Below are positions 10,510-21,017 of a stretch of 64,000 nt of DNA, in pieces (position 1 is the stretch's first letter; the number at the start of each line of letters is the position of its first letter). The stretch spans positions 310,001 to 374,000 of the forward strand of contig NW_020289979.1 of assembly GCF_003144245.1 (NCBI RefSeq), written 5' to 3'. This DNA is from Jaminaea rosea (Eukaryota; Basidiomycota; Exobasidiomycetes; Microstromatales). The notes below the pieces were generated by a model that saw nothing but the letters and a program-made list of their open reading frames with translations, was not told the origin of the DNA and searched no databases. The position numbers were made by a program, and so were the translations under genes.

Positions 10510-10817
10510 ACGCGAAAGAGGCGTGGAGGACTTGGTTGGGAGAGATTTGAGCAGGGTCAGATAGGTGATGGAGAGGCGAAAAGTGGCGTTATCTGAGCGA
10601 GTGATATTCCGGTTCGGCTTTCACGCAAATGCAGCGTCAGATGCTTTGCCGTCAATTCGCTGCTTGCGTACAGCTCATTTACACCCACAGATGCCCCGTG
10701 TGAATGGAAAGCTTAGTACACGTCCATGTACATCTCGCAACCGCCTGCTCATGGCTTTGACAGAGGCAGAAACTCCTTTATTGGCTGCTCATGCTCACTC
10801 TGGTATCAATTGCACTC
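10510..10817. other. Convergent 3' intergenic gap
   Basis: 308 bp between the 3' ends of the TOM6-like gene and the HbrB gene. It presumably holds both 3' UTRs. I see no RNA gene or repeat. Confidence 0.5.
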
Positions 10818-13757
10818 CTACCCAACAGCGGGCAACACAGGAAATGTAGCCCCCTGCCTCTGCACAGGCGTAGAGAAGTCTTCCCCCTCTTCGCCCCCCA
10901 CTTCCATTGTATCATCGCCAGAGACGCTGCCGTCGTCGTGCGACGATCGTGCATCGCTCTCCATCTCTAGCCCCGCAACGCGTCTCGAATACGGCGTACT
11001 CGATCGTGAGACCCCCGCACCCGGCAACGCTACGTCGCTACCTGCCGAGGTGGCGCGACTATGAGCTGCCCTATTTCCCTCGCTGACGCCTCCATCCAAC
11101 GTGCCATCACTTTGCCCCTCTCTGACCGTCGCGACTGAGGAATCGTGCGAATCCAGGCTCGCCCCATTCAGGCTCGTGGCCAGGGTTTGGTCCTCCACTG
11201 AGCCTCTTCTTGCCCAGTTGCCATCCCGATCCCCATCAGCAGAGTGCGTTCCGTCCGTATCAGAGCTCTGCGCTCTTTGCTGTCGCGGCCTAGGCGGAGG
11301 AGCCCATCCGCGCCTATTGGCCCGCTCCGTTTCGCGAGTTGGGAGAGCCGCCGCGGTGGAGAAGGACATGGAGCTTGGCAGGCCAGAGAACTGGACGCTG
11401 CCTGCATTGCCACCGTGTGTGGACATAGTGCCATTCGTCAGGCCAAGCCCTAGTCCAGCGGCTGCGGAGGTATTGCTTTGCGAGGGTGGCACGGGAGATC
11501 GCGAAGAGGACGCCATCGTCCTTCCCGCCGAGCTGACAGGTGTTCCCGGAGGATGTGAGGGGCGACTCCACCCAACTCCACCGCTCACACTCCCACCTTG
11601 TGTCGACGTGTCCCCCGTCATGGTCAATGTAGCCCTGCCAGCCCCGCCGCCAGCGCTACCGCCGAGTCGCAGTGCTCGCAACAAGCCATCGACAGCCCGT
11701 TGCTGCTCGTCACCCGTGTGTGCCGACCGGAGGATGTGCGTCATCTGCGTGAGGCGACGCACCGTATCCATCGCTCGATCGCTGTCACCCGTCCAAGAAG
11801 CTGGCGCTGCGCCAGTAGCGTTGCGTTGTGTTCCCTGCCTCGAAGTCCCGTCTAAGCCGCCCTCACCCTGAATGCCCAGTAATGCGTGAATCCTGCCCAA
11901 TAGCCCGTATAAGGTCTCAAAGGCGGGCAAGACCAAGCAGTCCCTGAATGCTACGAGTGCCAAGCGACGGACATCGATGCGTTGCGACCGCAGGGCAGAA
12001 GGGCCGGATGCTGCTCCTGGAGCGGGGATTGAGCTACCTGTGGGAGGTAGCGGAGTCGTAGGCGGTTTAGGCGATGCGCTTGAGGGGAGTGGTGCTGCAT
12101 GGCTGAGTGGTGAGCCCGGGGGAGCGCTGTTGGCTGGTGGGACGAGTCTAGTGGAGCTGCCGAAGGTCGACGATGCCAACCCCGAGCTCGCAGTATCGGA
12201 CGAAGCCGCTCCGGCAGGAAAGGGCAGTGGAGTCGAAGGTAACTGCGATGAGCCACCTCCTCCCCCGCCCGCGTGTGCACTTGCAGTCCCGCTACCCCCA
12301 CTTGAGAGGCTCAGCAAGACAGGGTCGGTCCCCATGGGTAAGAAGACCGCCTCGACCCAGGGTAAAACAGAGGAGAAGAAGGCTACCCACGCTGCAGAGA
12401 GGCGATGGAGCGTTCTTGCCTCTTCCGCCGCAGATGAGCTTGCGCTGGTGGAAGGCTGGATAGCCAGCCTGCCAAGGCCATTCACAAGGAGGGCGCGCAG
12501 ATCAGCAGTTAAGCTAGCGGTGGCTCTAGCCGGACCTCGCTCCAGGGCGCGCCGGATGTGTAACGCCACATAATCATTTAGCTCTTCGACGGGCAGGCTA
12601 GGGAAAGGAGCAGCCCCGCTGGAAGAGGAGGCCATGCTGCTTGTGGCGGCAACAGCTGCCGCGTCAAAGAGGGGCAAGATGCGCGAGCAGACCGTTTGCC
12701 ATCCTTCGCTACTCGCACCGGGTGAGGGGGTTGCCGTTGGGTGAGGAAAGATGAGGCGATGCGATCCTGCGCCTACGGCTCCGGAGATTTGTGAGGATGA
12801 TGGCTCACTTACATCGTGATGAAAGCCGTCCAGCGCATCATTGCGTAGGCCGAGCCCCGAGCCGGAGCCCATGGCCATTGCTCGACTCATGAAGCTGGCA
12901 CTGTACTGGTTGTAAGGCTGCGGCGCCTTGCCCTGGATGGGCTTAGCTGGTGGTACGGGTGGGGCAGCGCGTGACGTCTGGGAGGAGACGGGGCGACTCG
13001 CTTTGCCTCCAGCGGATGATGAGGGACGCATCGAAGTAGGTCTGAAAGCCCTCAGGTGGTCGGACTGGTTCTGCGGCCCGACCAATCGGACGAAGACGTC
13101 GCTTCGTGGTGGAGCTGGATGCGACTGGGCGTCTACCTCCGACGGAGCAGGAAAGCAACCCTCTGCTGCCTCCTTTGCAGGCACACTGACCTGCAAGCGC
13201 GACCAAGAGGTATGCTCCATATCAACTCTCTCGTAGCTGGCGCGCGGGTCAGGCCATGGCTGCCCAAATGCGCTCGCAGGGTCATGATAGGAGAGGAAGA
13301 TGTCCAACAGAGCAGCGATGGCCGCTTCATGAGATACGACTACGACGTGGGCGTCTGCTGGGCCAACGTGGATACTCTTGCTGCGCAGAGCCTCAAGTCG
13401 AGGCAAAATGAAGCGACGGATCGAGGTGCCCAGTCGTGCATTTGCTTGCTGTGTGCTCTCGGCCTTGTCGTCCTGTTTGGTGGCCTGCTCTCTCAAGCTC
13501 TGCGTCTGCACAAGCGGCGGAGGAGGGATGGTGGTATTGGCCTCGAGGAGCTCATGTGCCGTCTGTGATGCTCGCTTGATGTCTGATGAGTAGATGGCAT
13601 CTATCGGTGTGCGGGCGAATGCAGTTGCGAGGGCTTTGGCTTGAGCGAGGGCTGACGAGTTGAGCGGAGCATCGCGCAGCGTAGCATGAGGCGGGGGAAC
13701 CACAGCTACCAGGGTGATGTAGATGCTACGCAGGGGGAGCTCTGCGTCGTCGAGCAT
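10818..13757 (-). CDS. HbrB/Bit61-type TORC2 subunit with N-terminal histidine-phosphatase-like domain
   Basis: One uninterrupted reading frame of 979 residues. C-terminal two thirds: HbrB domain, the family of yeast Bit61 and animal PRR5, TOR complex 2 accessory subunits. Seen: GWQTVCSRILPLFD (about residue 345), LNDYVALHIRRALERG, SAAWVAFFSSVLPWVEAVFL (about 450), a Gly/Ser/Pro-rich insertion, then IDVRRLALVAFRDCLVLP (about 593), all characteristic of HbrB. N-terminal 1-200: a histidine phosphatase (phosphoglycerate mutase-like) fold, with first strand IYITLV, IDAIYSSDIKRASQTA (about 53-68) and the late-strand VVVVSHEAAIAALLD (about 138-152). The RHG motif that should follow the first strand is absent (AVVPPPHA instead), so the phosphohistidine nucleophile is missing. 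About 130 disordered residues link the halves. The family knowledge is firm for HbrB; fusion and loss of activity are inferences. Two merged gene models are possible, but no stop or clear splice pair separates them. Confidence 0.85.
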   Translation of the reverse strand: MLDDAELPLRSIYITLVAVVPPPHATLRDAPLNSSALAQAKALATAFARTPIDAIYSSDIKRASQTAHELLEANTTIPPPPLVQTQSLREQATKQDDKAESTQQANARLGTSIRRFILPRLEALRSKSIHVGPADAHVVVVSHEAAIAALLDIFLSYHDPASAFGQPWPDPRASYERVDMEHTSWSRLQVSVPAKEAAEGCFPAPSEVDAQSHPAPPRSDVFVRLVGPQNQSDHLRAFRPTSMRPSSSAGGKASRPVSSQTSRAAPPVPPAKPIQGKAPQPYNQYSASFMSRAMAMGSGSGLGLRNDALDGFHHDVSEPSSSQISGAVGAGSHRLIFPHPTATPSPGASSEGWQTVCSRILPLFDAAAVAATSSMASSSSGAAPFPSLPVEELNDYVALHIRRALERGPARATASLTADLRALLVNGLGRLAIQPSTSASSSAAEEARTLHRLSAAWVAFFSSVLPWVEAVFLPMGTDPVLLSLSSGGSGTASAHAGGGGGGSSQLPSTPLPFPAGAASSDTASSGLASSTFGSSTRLVPPANSAPPGSPLSHAAPLPSSASPKPPTTPLPPTGSSIPAPGAASGPSALRSQRIDVRRLALVAFRDCLVLPAFETLYGLLGRIHALLGIQGEGGLDGTSRQGTQRNATGAAPASWTGDSDRAMDTVRRLTQMTHILRSAHTGDEQQRAVDGLLRALRLGGSAGGGAGRATLTMTGDTSTQGGSVSGGVGWSRPSHPPGTPVSSAGRTMASSSRSPVPPSQSNTSAAAGLGLGLTNGTMSTHGGNAGSVQFSGLPSSMSFSTAAALPTRETERANRRGWAPPPRPRQQRAQSSDTDGTHSADGDRDGNWARRGSVEDQTLATSLNGASLDSHDSSVATVREGQSDGTLDGGVSEGNRAAHSRATSAGSDVALPGAGVSRSSTPYSRRVAGLEMESDARSSHDDGSVSGDDTMEVGGEEGEDFSTPVQRQGATFPVLPAVG

Positions 13758-14085
13758 GGCGGGCGGGATTGAGGCCTATTGCAAGGCTTTGCTCGCTGCT
13801 GGATCTAGCTCATTGAGTCGACGAAGGCGTGACGGCCACTTTATGGATGATTGCAAGTCAAAGTGTTGCGCCGCCTGTCCGCCCGCCCTCGCCTTCGCTG
13901 CTCCCTCGTCTCCACGTCGACGACGCTCGGGCCGCCTCGCTTTTCGCCCTGAGCCTTTCCTCCGCTCCTCATCCTTTTCTCTGAGCCGCTCGCCGCTCCA
14001 TGGCCCCTCCTCATCCTCATCACACCGGCTAGACTGACGTCTTGATTATCTCCTCTGCACGTCACCATCGCCGCCTGCCACCACC
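13758..14085. promoter_or_regulatory. Divergent promoter region HbrB gene / HRD1
   Basis: 328 bp between divergent start codons. The half next to HRD1 is pyrimidine-rich on the plus strand (about 13880-14000), as is common in fungal 5' leaders. No TATA box seen. Confidence 0.45.
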
Positions 14086-16261
14086 ATGCCGCCCGCTACC
14101 ACCTCCCCACTCGCGCAGCACCGCCTTGCCCTCTACGGGTCGGCATCCCTCGTCGCCACGTCCGCCGTGGTAATGCGAGCCTTCAAAGAGCGTGCAAACT
14201 TCTATGCCGCTACCGTCTGGCTAGGCAGGAGCAATGGCTGCATCCTCGTCCTCGTCAACTTCGGCATATTCTGCACCATTCTGTTCGGCAAGTTCTGCCA
14301 GGCCGTGTTCTTTGGGCAGCTCAGGCCGATTGAGGTCGAGCATTTGTACGAGCGCAGCTGGTATGCGGTGACGGAGACGCTGTTGGCCATGACGATCTTC
14401 AGGGATCAATTTGTGCGTAGCCGTGCTCTAGCTTTCAAGCGATCGCCTCGCTCACGCTCACGCTCACCACCCACTCTCCCGCCAGGACGCCTCCTTCATC
14501 ATCCTCTTCGGCACGCTCCTCTTCCTCAAAGTTTTCCACTGGCTCTGCGCCGATCGCGTCGAGCTAATGGAACAGTCGCCTAGCCTCTCCCGTCTCTTCC
14601 ACGCACGCATGGTCTCCGTCTTGTGGACCTTGTTCTGCCTGGACCTCTTCCTCGTCGCATTCGCCATCGAGGTGCTGATACTGGAGCAGCAACGAATGGG
14701 GATCATGATCATGTTCGCCAGCGAGTTCACGATCCTCACCGCGACGCTTTGGAGCACCATCGCAAAGTATGTCCTCAACTGCGTGGATCTGAGGAGCGAC
14801 GAGCCCTGGGAGGGCAAGTCGATGTACGTCTCTGCGGTGGACCTCGTGACGGACTTCCTCAAGTTGGCGACGTACCTCTGCTTCTTCTCCCTCATTCTGA
14901 CGTACTACGGCCTGCCCCTCAACATCGTGAGGGACGTTTACGTCACGGGGCGCTCCTTCTTTGGACGCATTCGAGACCTCCTGCGTTACCGTGCTGCCAC
15001 TCGCAACATGGACACGCGCTTCCCTAATGCTACGGCCGAGGATCTCGCCAGGACGGATGCAACGTGTATCATTTGCAGAGACGAGATGGTGGCGCGTGGC
15101 GAGGGCGAATTTACGCCGCCTGGTGCTGTCAATGACACGCCGAAGAAGCTGGCGTGTGGGCACGTGTTCCATTTCAACTGTCTGCGCTCCTGGTTGGAAC
15201 GACAGCAGAGCTGCCCGACTTGTAGGAGGACGGTATTTGATACGCCAGAGCAGCAGCCGGCGGCTCAACAACAGGTGCAGCAGCAGCAGCAGCAGCAGCA
15301 GCAGGGAGCTCAAGGTGGTGGTGGAGCTGCAGCCGCAGCGGCCATCGCGCCGTATCTTGGGTTTGGGCAGGGTGGCGCAGCACCGGGCCAGGCAGCGCCG
15401 ACACCTACAGCTGCTCCTCAAACGCCCCATCCTGCTCAGCTAGAGCGAAGTCACAGTGGCGGAGGAGGGAGCGGCGAGCAGGTCTATCCCCAGCACAGCG
15501 CCCAGCAACAACGTCTTCAAGCTCTGCTCACCCAGGTCGTGGAAGGGGCGCCAATGGCAAGGCAGGGCCCGCTTACTCCTGCTACTGCAGCAGCTTGGGT
15601 CCCGCCGCCGCCCGACGCGCTACGTCCGCCCGGCTGGGCAGCAGCCCCGACCCCAGCTCCAACCGCTGCGCCCACGTCCGCAGGCCCTTCCTCCCCTCTC
15701 CCCACCCCTACGATCCCGGGCTCAGATCCAACCGACCCACGCGCAGCAGCACGAGCAGCGGCATTGCGACGCTTTGAAGCTCTCGGAAGCGGCAGTGGCG
15801 GAGCAGTAGGCAAGAGGGTAGCAACGAGCCCATTCCCAACTGCCGCTACGGCGAGCTTGGACAAGAAGGGAAAGGGAAAGGCGAGAGAGGTGGAAGATGT
15901 AATACGGGAACAGGACGACCCAGCCGCGCCTCTCTCTACCGGGCTCAGCAGCGGGACGACTCCTGCTACGACGACGAGTGGAGCGAGCAGTACGGCGGCG
16001 CAGCGTTCAGCGGTTGAGGAGCACATGAAGGATCTCGATGCACTAGGACGAAAGGTGTGGGAGCTTCAGTGCGAGTTGGGTAGGGTCTTGAGCACTATGC
16101 CCGCTGCGGGCTCGACAGGAGACGATGATAGTTCGGAAGATGCGGACAAAGGGGTGTCGCGCTCAACGCAAGAAGAGCGCGGATCTGAAGTCGCTCATCA
16201 GGAGGGGCCCGTGCCTTCCGGTGAAGAAGGGGCTCACCTTGATTCAGAATCCTACTCGTAG
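14086..16261 (+). CDS. HRD1: ER-associated degradation E3 ubiquitin ligase HRD1 (synoviolin)
   Basis: Two exons, 14086-14412 and 14486-16261, with a 73-bp GTGCGT...CCAG intron; product 700 residues. Hrd1 is the multi-spanning ER membrane ligase and retrotranslocation channel of ERAD. Seen: several hydrophobic segments over residues 15-290 with the Hrd1 signatures RANFYAATVWLGRSNGC, the FGKFCQAVFFGQLRPIEVEHLYER region, and VLNCVDLRSDEPWEGKSMYV. This is followed by a RING-H2 domain (about 302-360): CIICRDEM, then CGHVFHFNCLRSWLERQQSC and PTCRR. After the RING comes a Gln run (CAG repeat, about 15280-15303) and a long Ala/Pro/Ser-rich cytosolic tail ending in a short coiled coil with acidic residues. 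The start gives the expected first membrane helix. The tail is longer than in yeast, as usual for basidiomycetes. Confidence 0.95.
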
Positions 16262-16578
16262 TTACCTCCCTCTCTGTGCTTTGTCATAATATCGAGCTGC
16301 TCGCCTCCCTACCAATCGATAGAGTTTATTTGTCTCTCACGATGCGACTGAAGCCCGCGACAAAGACTGTGCCTTGAGCGCGAACCACGCCGCATCGGCC
16401 GCTGTGAGTAGGGGTCCCCACTGCTTCAACCTCCATCACTGACCTAAGCATCAGACAAGGCAACGAAGGGGGATAAGGTTGATTTGATGATTTCTTGAAC
16501 CCGGACAGAAGAAGACGCAAGACGAAATACCGTCACCGCTCAACTGGTGGTCGCGGGGGTAGGAGGGAAAGCCGCAGC
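16262..16578. other. Convergent 3' gap HRD1 / NDK1
   Basis: 317 bp between converging stop codons. Presumed 3' UTRs only; nothing else recognisable. Confidence 0.5.
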
Positions 16579-17590
16579 TTAGTTCTCGTAGACCCACTGG
16601 TCGATGGCGCGCTCGTACTGGATGCCGGCAGCCTCCTGACCGAACCAGAGCTCGAGCTGTGCAGAGGAACAGGAAGTGATGAGTCAGTCGAGGGCTGCGG
16701 ATCGAGCTGAGGGCGGAAGGAAGGATAGCTCACCTCCTTCTTGGCGGACTCGACGGCTGCGGGGTGGGGGAACGAGAGAGAGAAAGAGGGTCAGTCTGAG
16801 CAGCACAATGCGTTGTTGAGATGCTCGTGTAATCACCGTCGCTGCCATGGCAGATGCTACATTCGCGAAGTAGGGGATGAGGAGGGTGAAGAAGGAGATC
16901 GGCTGGTGAGCGAGGCGTCGCATTCAGTCTACTGAAGCTGCTGTCACTCACTTGCGTCCGACGTCGATGGCGTAGTCCTGAGAAGCGCAGATGTGCGGGC
17001 AGGGGCGGAGAGAAAGCGAGAGATGGCTTGTCAGTCATCTTGGATGATGCAAGGCTTCGAAGGTGCTCAAAGTACACTCACACCACGGATAGTACCGGGG
17101 GAGCTTGCCAAAGGGTTGGTAGCACCGAGGAGAATTCGTCCTTGCTTCACGACGTCTTTTCCAGCCCAGCACATTGCGACAACAGGGCCGGAAGACATGT
17201 ACCTATGAAGAAGAGAGAGAGGTGTCAGAGGTGTCGAAGGCAAGGTGAAGTCACCATGCTCACTTGACAAGGCCGGGGTAGAAGGGCTTGCCGGCGAGGT
17301 CCTCGTAGTGCTTCTCGATGTGCTCCTTGGAAGCGTGGACCATCTTGAGGTTGACAAGCTTGAAGCCACGGCGCTCAAAGCGGGAGATGATCTCTCCGGT
17401 GAGTCCGCGTTGGACCTGTCGAAAGGGGAATCGAAGGTCAGTAGAGGAGCGGTAAAGTTGACAGGTCAACGATGAGACGTACGCCGTCAGGCTTGACCTA
17501 TGGGCGGAATAAAGAGATGTCAGCAATTTTGTGTAGTTTTATGGAGTCTTTCTGGTCTCTCACCATGATGAAAGTGAGCTCAGATGCCAT
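16579..17590 (-). CDS. NDK1: Nucleoside diphosphate kinase (eight exons, four microexons)
   Basis: Transfers phosphate between NTPs and NDPs through a phosphohistidine; cytosolic hexamer. Exons on the minus strand: 17590-17564 (27 bp), 17497-17483 (15), 17415-17264 (152), 17202-17082 (121), 16977-16952 (26), 16856-16837 (20), 16756-16734 (23) and 16656-16579 (78). The sum is 462 bp, or 153 residues, exactly the usual family length. Seven GT-AG introns of 61-104 bp, all in phase. Family residues fall where expected: VKPDGVQRG across exons 2-3, [43 protein letters not shown], then the catalytic-His stretch [15 protein letters not shown], which is spread over exons 5-7. The last exon encodes the conserved ELWFG start and the usual terminal YEN. 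The active-site His is encoded in the 20-bp exon. Identification is firm; the exon map is hand-derived. Confidence 0.93.
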
Positions 17591-18840
17591 TTTTGATGAT
17601 GCTGCAAAGGGGTATTGGGAATGAAGAGGAGGTGTTGGCAGTCCAGTCGAGTCCACTTTCGCTTGCTCCACGTTGGCCGGCCGCCCACTTCTTCCCGCGC
17701 AGCTGGCTGGGCTCGCGTGGATACGCCTCCGTTCCGATTGCGGCTCGAGATTAGAGCTCGCCCTAACTCCACGTCGATTTGCTCTCGCACTGACCTCTCG
17801 ATGCACGCGTGCAGATCGCAATCAATCCAGTCGACCTAATCAATCCTCGCCCGTCGAGCATCCTCCGCATAGCCCAATGATCGTCTCGCCGCCCCTGTCC
17901 TCACTTCCCTCTCTACGCAATCATCGCGCCTCCCCCCATAACCCAAACCCCATCGACCTAGGCACCCTTCGTTCTACCCACCCTTCGTCCTCACACCGTA
18001 ACCTCGCTACACCACGCCATTCTCGTCAAGGGTCTGAGCGACGTCACCACTGTGACCTCGCTCGGACCCCCGCCATCGCCGTCATCAAGTCACGGAGCCC
18101 ACGAGGGATATCCGGAGCTAGGGTTCAATTGCTCTGCAATCTCTTGAGCCCGCCACTCTCACATGGCCGTGTGATTACCTGCACAGCGAGTTGATGTTGA
18201 AGACGGTCTCAGGGTCGACAAAGAAGCGAAATCGGATTGAGGATAAGGTGGGGCCTTCGCCTATGTGAGGTGCCTTAGATACTCCTCGAGACTTGACAGA
18301 TCGTAAACATCACCGTCTTCACTCATCATCATTGAGCAAAGGGCATGCCGGACCACCAGGAAGGAAGGCCTGGCCGGGCGGTCCGCTTAACGGCGTGTAC
18401 TGTCGGGCCGGGCCTTCCTTCCTGGTGGTCCGGCATGCCCTTTGCTCAATGATGATGAGAAAGTCGGTGCTGGCCTGACGGCGGCTAAGAGCATCTATCA
18501 CGCGTGCCTGCCTTTCCCAGATGAGCGAGAGCACTGCATCCTTCAGCCGACAGTTCGATGTCAAGACCTTGGTCTAGCGCGCATTTCAGGAGACAAGCAG
18601 CTATCCTATTGGATGAGCTCGCGTCGCCGCGACGCCCCCATGCCTTCCCAGAGAGTCCTCATCGCCTACCAGCGAAATACGGTCCTGCTCCAGCTGATCA
18701 GGATCCATTACAGCTTGAACCGCGGTGAGCGAATGGCTGGAGGCTTTGGAAGCGGTATGCACGAGAAGGGCCGCCGACCTCTGGAGTCGTCACTCGCGGC
18801 TCAGTGCGGCTGAGTGGCAGTCGAGGGGGGGCATTGGACA
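17591..18840. other. Gene-poor stretch upstream of NDK1
   Basis: About 1.25 kb with no convincing gene. The part next to NDK1 (17591-17900) is its promoter/leader. From 17870 to 18010 the plus strand is C/T-rich. The main feature is the long inverted repeat at 18322-18459. Short open frames here lack splice or family support. Confidence 0.5.
18322..18459. repeat. 49-bp perfect inverted repeat (hairpin)
   Basis: The left arm 18322-18370 and right arm 18411-18459 are exact reverse complements (49/49). Past one T/G position (371/410), four more pairs extend the stem to 54 bp, leaving a 30-nt loop (18376-18405). The arms begin CTCATCATCATTGAGCAAAG and end in an AAGGAAGGCC block. I see no target-site duplication next to the arms. 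It could be a fold-back (snap-back) element, a MITE remnant, a source of double-stranded RNA, or an assembly fold-back artefact. Confidence 0.9.
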
Positions 18841-18841
18841 A

Positions 18842-20391
18842 CCTAAACGAGGTGGTGCCCAGCGCTCGAGCTGCTGACCTTCGAGCTGCAAACAAGCAGG
18901 TGAGTACAAGTGATGACATCCCGTTGCCTCGGGCAGATAGCAGCCAAGCCCTGCTGCTAGTGTATACATGCTGACGCTGCGTGGTCCCTGCCGTCATTCT
19001 TCTGATCGCAGCTGCGCGCCTCAACCAGCCTCCATCCCTCATTCATCAACGAGCTCGACGATGTCATTGCTGGGCGAGCTCCCGTGTCGCTGCCATTCCC
19101 CAACCTCGAGCTCTACGGCTCAGTCTACTCTCTGGTCCGCGACGACGCCAGGGAGAAGAAGATCTTCTCGCGCGGCTTTAACACAGTCGTCGCCCGAGTA
19201 TAAGAGCTGTTCGAGGCTATGAGGTCAAGGCCGGCTGGCGAGCGCGCCGCGCAAATTGCCGGCTACTACACAAAGGGGCAGCTGCGCAATCTCTTCCGGC
19301 ACATCACGTCATATGATGCTGGGAGGCAGATACACGAGCGGCAGCTGGCAGTGTACAATGGCAAGAGGCTAGGGGAGCTCTTTGCCACAATGACGCTGCA
19401 AAATAGGAGGGCAAGCGAGTTTCGCCTAGCAGACATCCTCGAGCAGCAGGACGAGGATGCCATCGCCAAGCACTCCGCCGGTCGCAGCGACTATCTCCTT
19501 CATACCGGTGTGCCAACCAATCCCGCGTACAAGATCGTCAAGGACGACGGATCCTTCAGCAAGAAGCCTAAACCGACCAAGGTGCAGGCACTGGTGAAGA
19601 CGCGGGAGAGGACGGCTGTGGCCCCGATCAGCAAAGGCAAGATGTCGGCGGAAGAGAAGCTCGAGAAGCGCCAGTCAGTAGGGAAGAGATCGCCAAAGCG
19701 CAGTCGTCCAGAGGTCTGACGTTCGTCCTTTCACGTCCGTACTGCAGAGAATTGCGCTCGGGCGAAGGCGCCCGTGATCTGGAGAAAGGGGACAAGCCTT
19801 GCGACATCTGCACGGTCGTCCTCACCCACGACATCCTCACCGCAAGGATGCCGGGAGCCGTGGCGAAGGAGGGGTATCGCATCGTCTGGCACAACGCCAG
19901 CCTCGATGCGATCAAGCCGCGGCATCTTGGGTTCGACTACGCCAACAATGCCGGTTGGGTGAGTTTCAACGATGGAATCTTACCGATACGAGCAAGCATC
20001 AACTGACGCCTGTGTCATCATCTGGCTCCTGCTGCACGAAGCTGTGCCATGGCTGCAATCTGCTCAAAAGTCGTAGGCCTCTCGCATGGGCCAAAGAGCA
20101 GATTCAGCAGGTCGCTCTTGCGCTCATGATCGTCGACCAGGACGGCTTCATGGCGACGCCTCCGCCGCCTAGGCGAACTCCCCTCTCCGAGAAGGAATTA
20201 AAGGCAATCCGGTCAGTTCGTTGTTTTGGCAATCCTGTTGACGTCAGCTCACTGTGGCCTCGAATCTCCGTATTCGCAGTGGACAAGCAGATGTGATCAT
20301 CCATCACATGGAGACCGCCATCGAGCTTGAGCCGTGGAAGAGGGGAGACATAGACAGGCAGTGGGTCGAGGAAGAGTTGGCGAAGAGGTGA
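18842..20391 (+). pseudogene. HNH/endonuclease VII-like zinc-finger protein gene, interrupted
   Basis: A spliced gene with in-phase exons: (at least) 18842-18899, 19012-19673, 19748-19958, 20042-20211 and 20280-20391. All introns are GT-AG, but the third ends in AAG, which is weak. Exon 2 carries an in-frame TAA at 19201-19203, with protein-like sequence on both sides, and no ATG is found in frame upstream of it. The next ATG is at 19219, giving an intact 315-residue product. Seen in that product: a Lys-rich middle, then CDIC (170-173), WHNASLDAIKP, a GFDYANN turn, and LCHGCNLLKS (from 223). Two Cys pairs bracketing an S-L-D...GY-x-x-N...CN-x-x-K pattern resemble His-Me finger (HNH/endonuclease VII) nucleases. 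I do not recognise the family. The gene could be a decayed copy, or a live gene starting at 19219. A single-base sequence error at the stop cannot be excluded. Confidence 0.6.
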
Positions 20392-21017
20392 CAATCCTGC
20401 ACGGAGCTTCAGCGCGTCCAGAATACTTACACGCTACCGTTGCACGCCACAACCTGCTGGCATCACGCAGCCATAACTTTATTCTACGTAGAGAAGACGT
20501 ATATCTCAGGTAGAATAGCACGTTCATAGGCATCAACACCCGCGTCATTCGCATCGATATGAATGAAAACATCTTACACGGTTGGGCGCTGCGTGCGAGT
20601 CGTGAGCAGGTGAGAACGGCTGGTGGGCGCACCCACATTCGTCTGCCTGCCTAAGATCTGAGCTGGTAAAGCCACGGTAAGAACTTCAGTCGCCAGCCGC
20701 TCTGACGTGCCTGCTCAGCTGATGGAGATTGAAGAGACGAGTGGGCAGGGCCGCAGCGCCATGATCAGTACGGCTGGTGTCAGCGAGCAATGAGAGAGCC
20801 TGGGAATCTCACTGACAGCGACCCGCACTCCACTCATGCACGAAGGACGGAAGGAGCGCCCCCAGCCACGTGGTTTTCCCTGGCCGTCGAGCTCTCCCGC
20901 TCATCCCGTCGTGCGTCCCCTCCATCGATGCAGCTCGTTGACACTCTCCTCACCATCAACTTCGAGGTAACGACGACTCTGACTTAACGCAAGACTGTTC
21001 TCCCTCTTGCTGCTGCC
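20392..21017. promoter_or_regulatory. LSM1: Upstream region of LSM1
   Basis: 626 bp between the stop of the HNH-like gene and the LSM1 start. Holds an A/T-richer patch (20455-20540) and a short upstream open frame starting with ATG at 20929, which ends before the LSM1 start. No RNA gene seen. Confidence 0.4.

Noticed and set aside
18118-18140. tRNA B-box-like GGTTCAATTGC
   Set aside because: It lacks the final CC, and no A box or acceptor stem pairs at the right distance.
18442-18813. 123-residue plus-strand frame overlapping the hairpin right arm
   Set aside because: No recognisable motif; it overlaps the start of the HNH-like gene in another frame.
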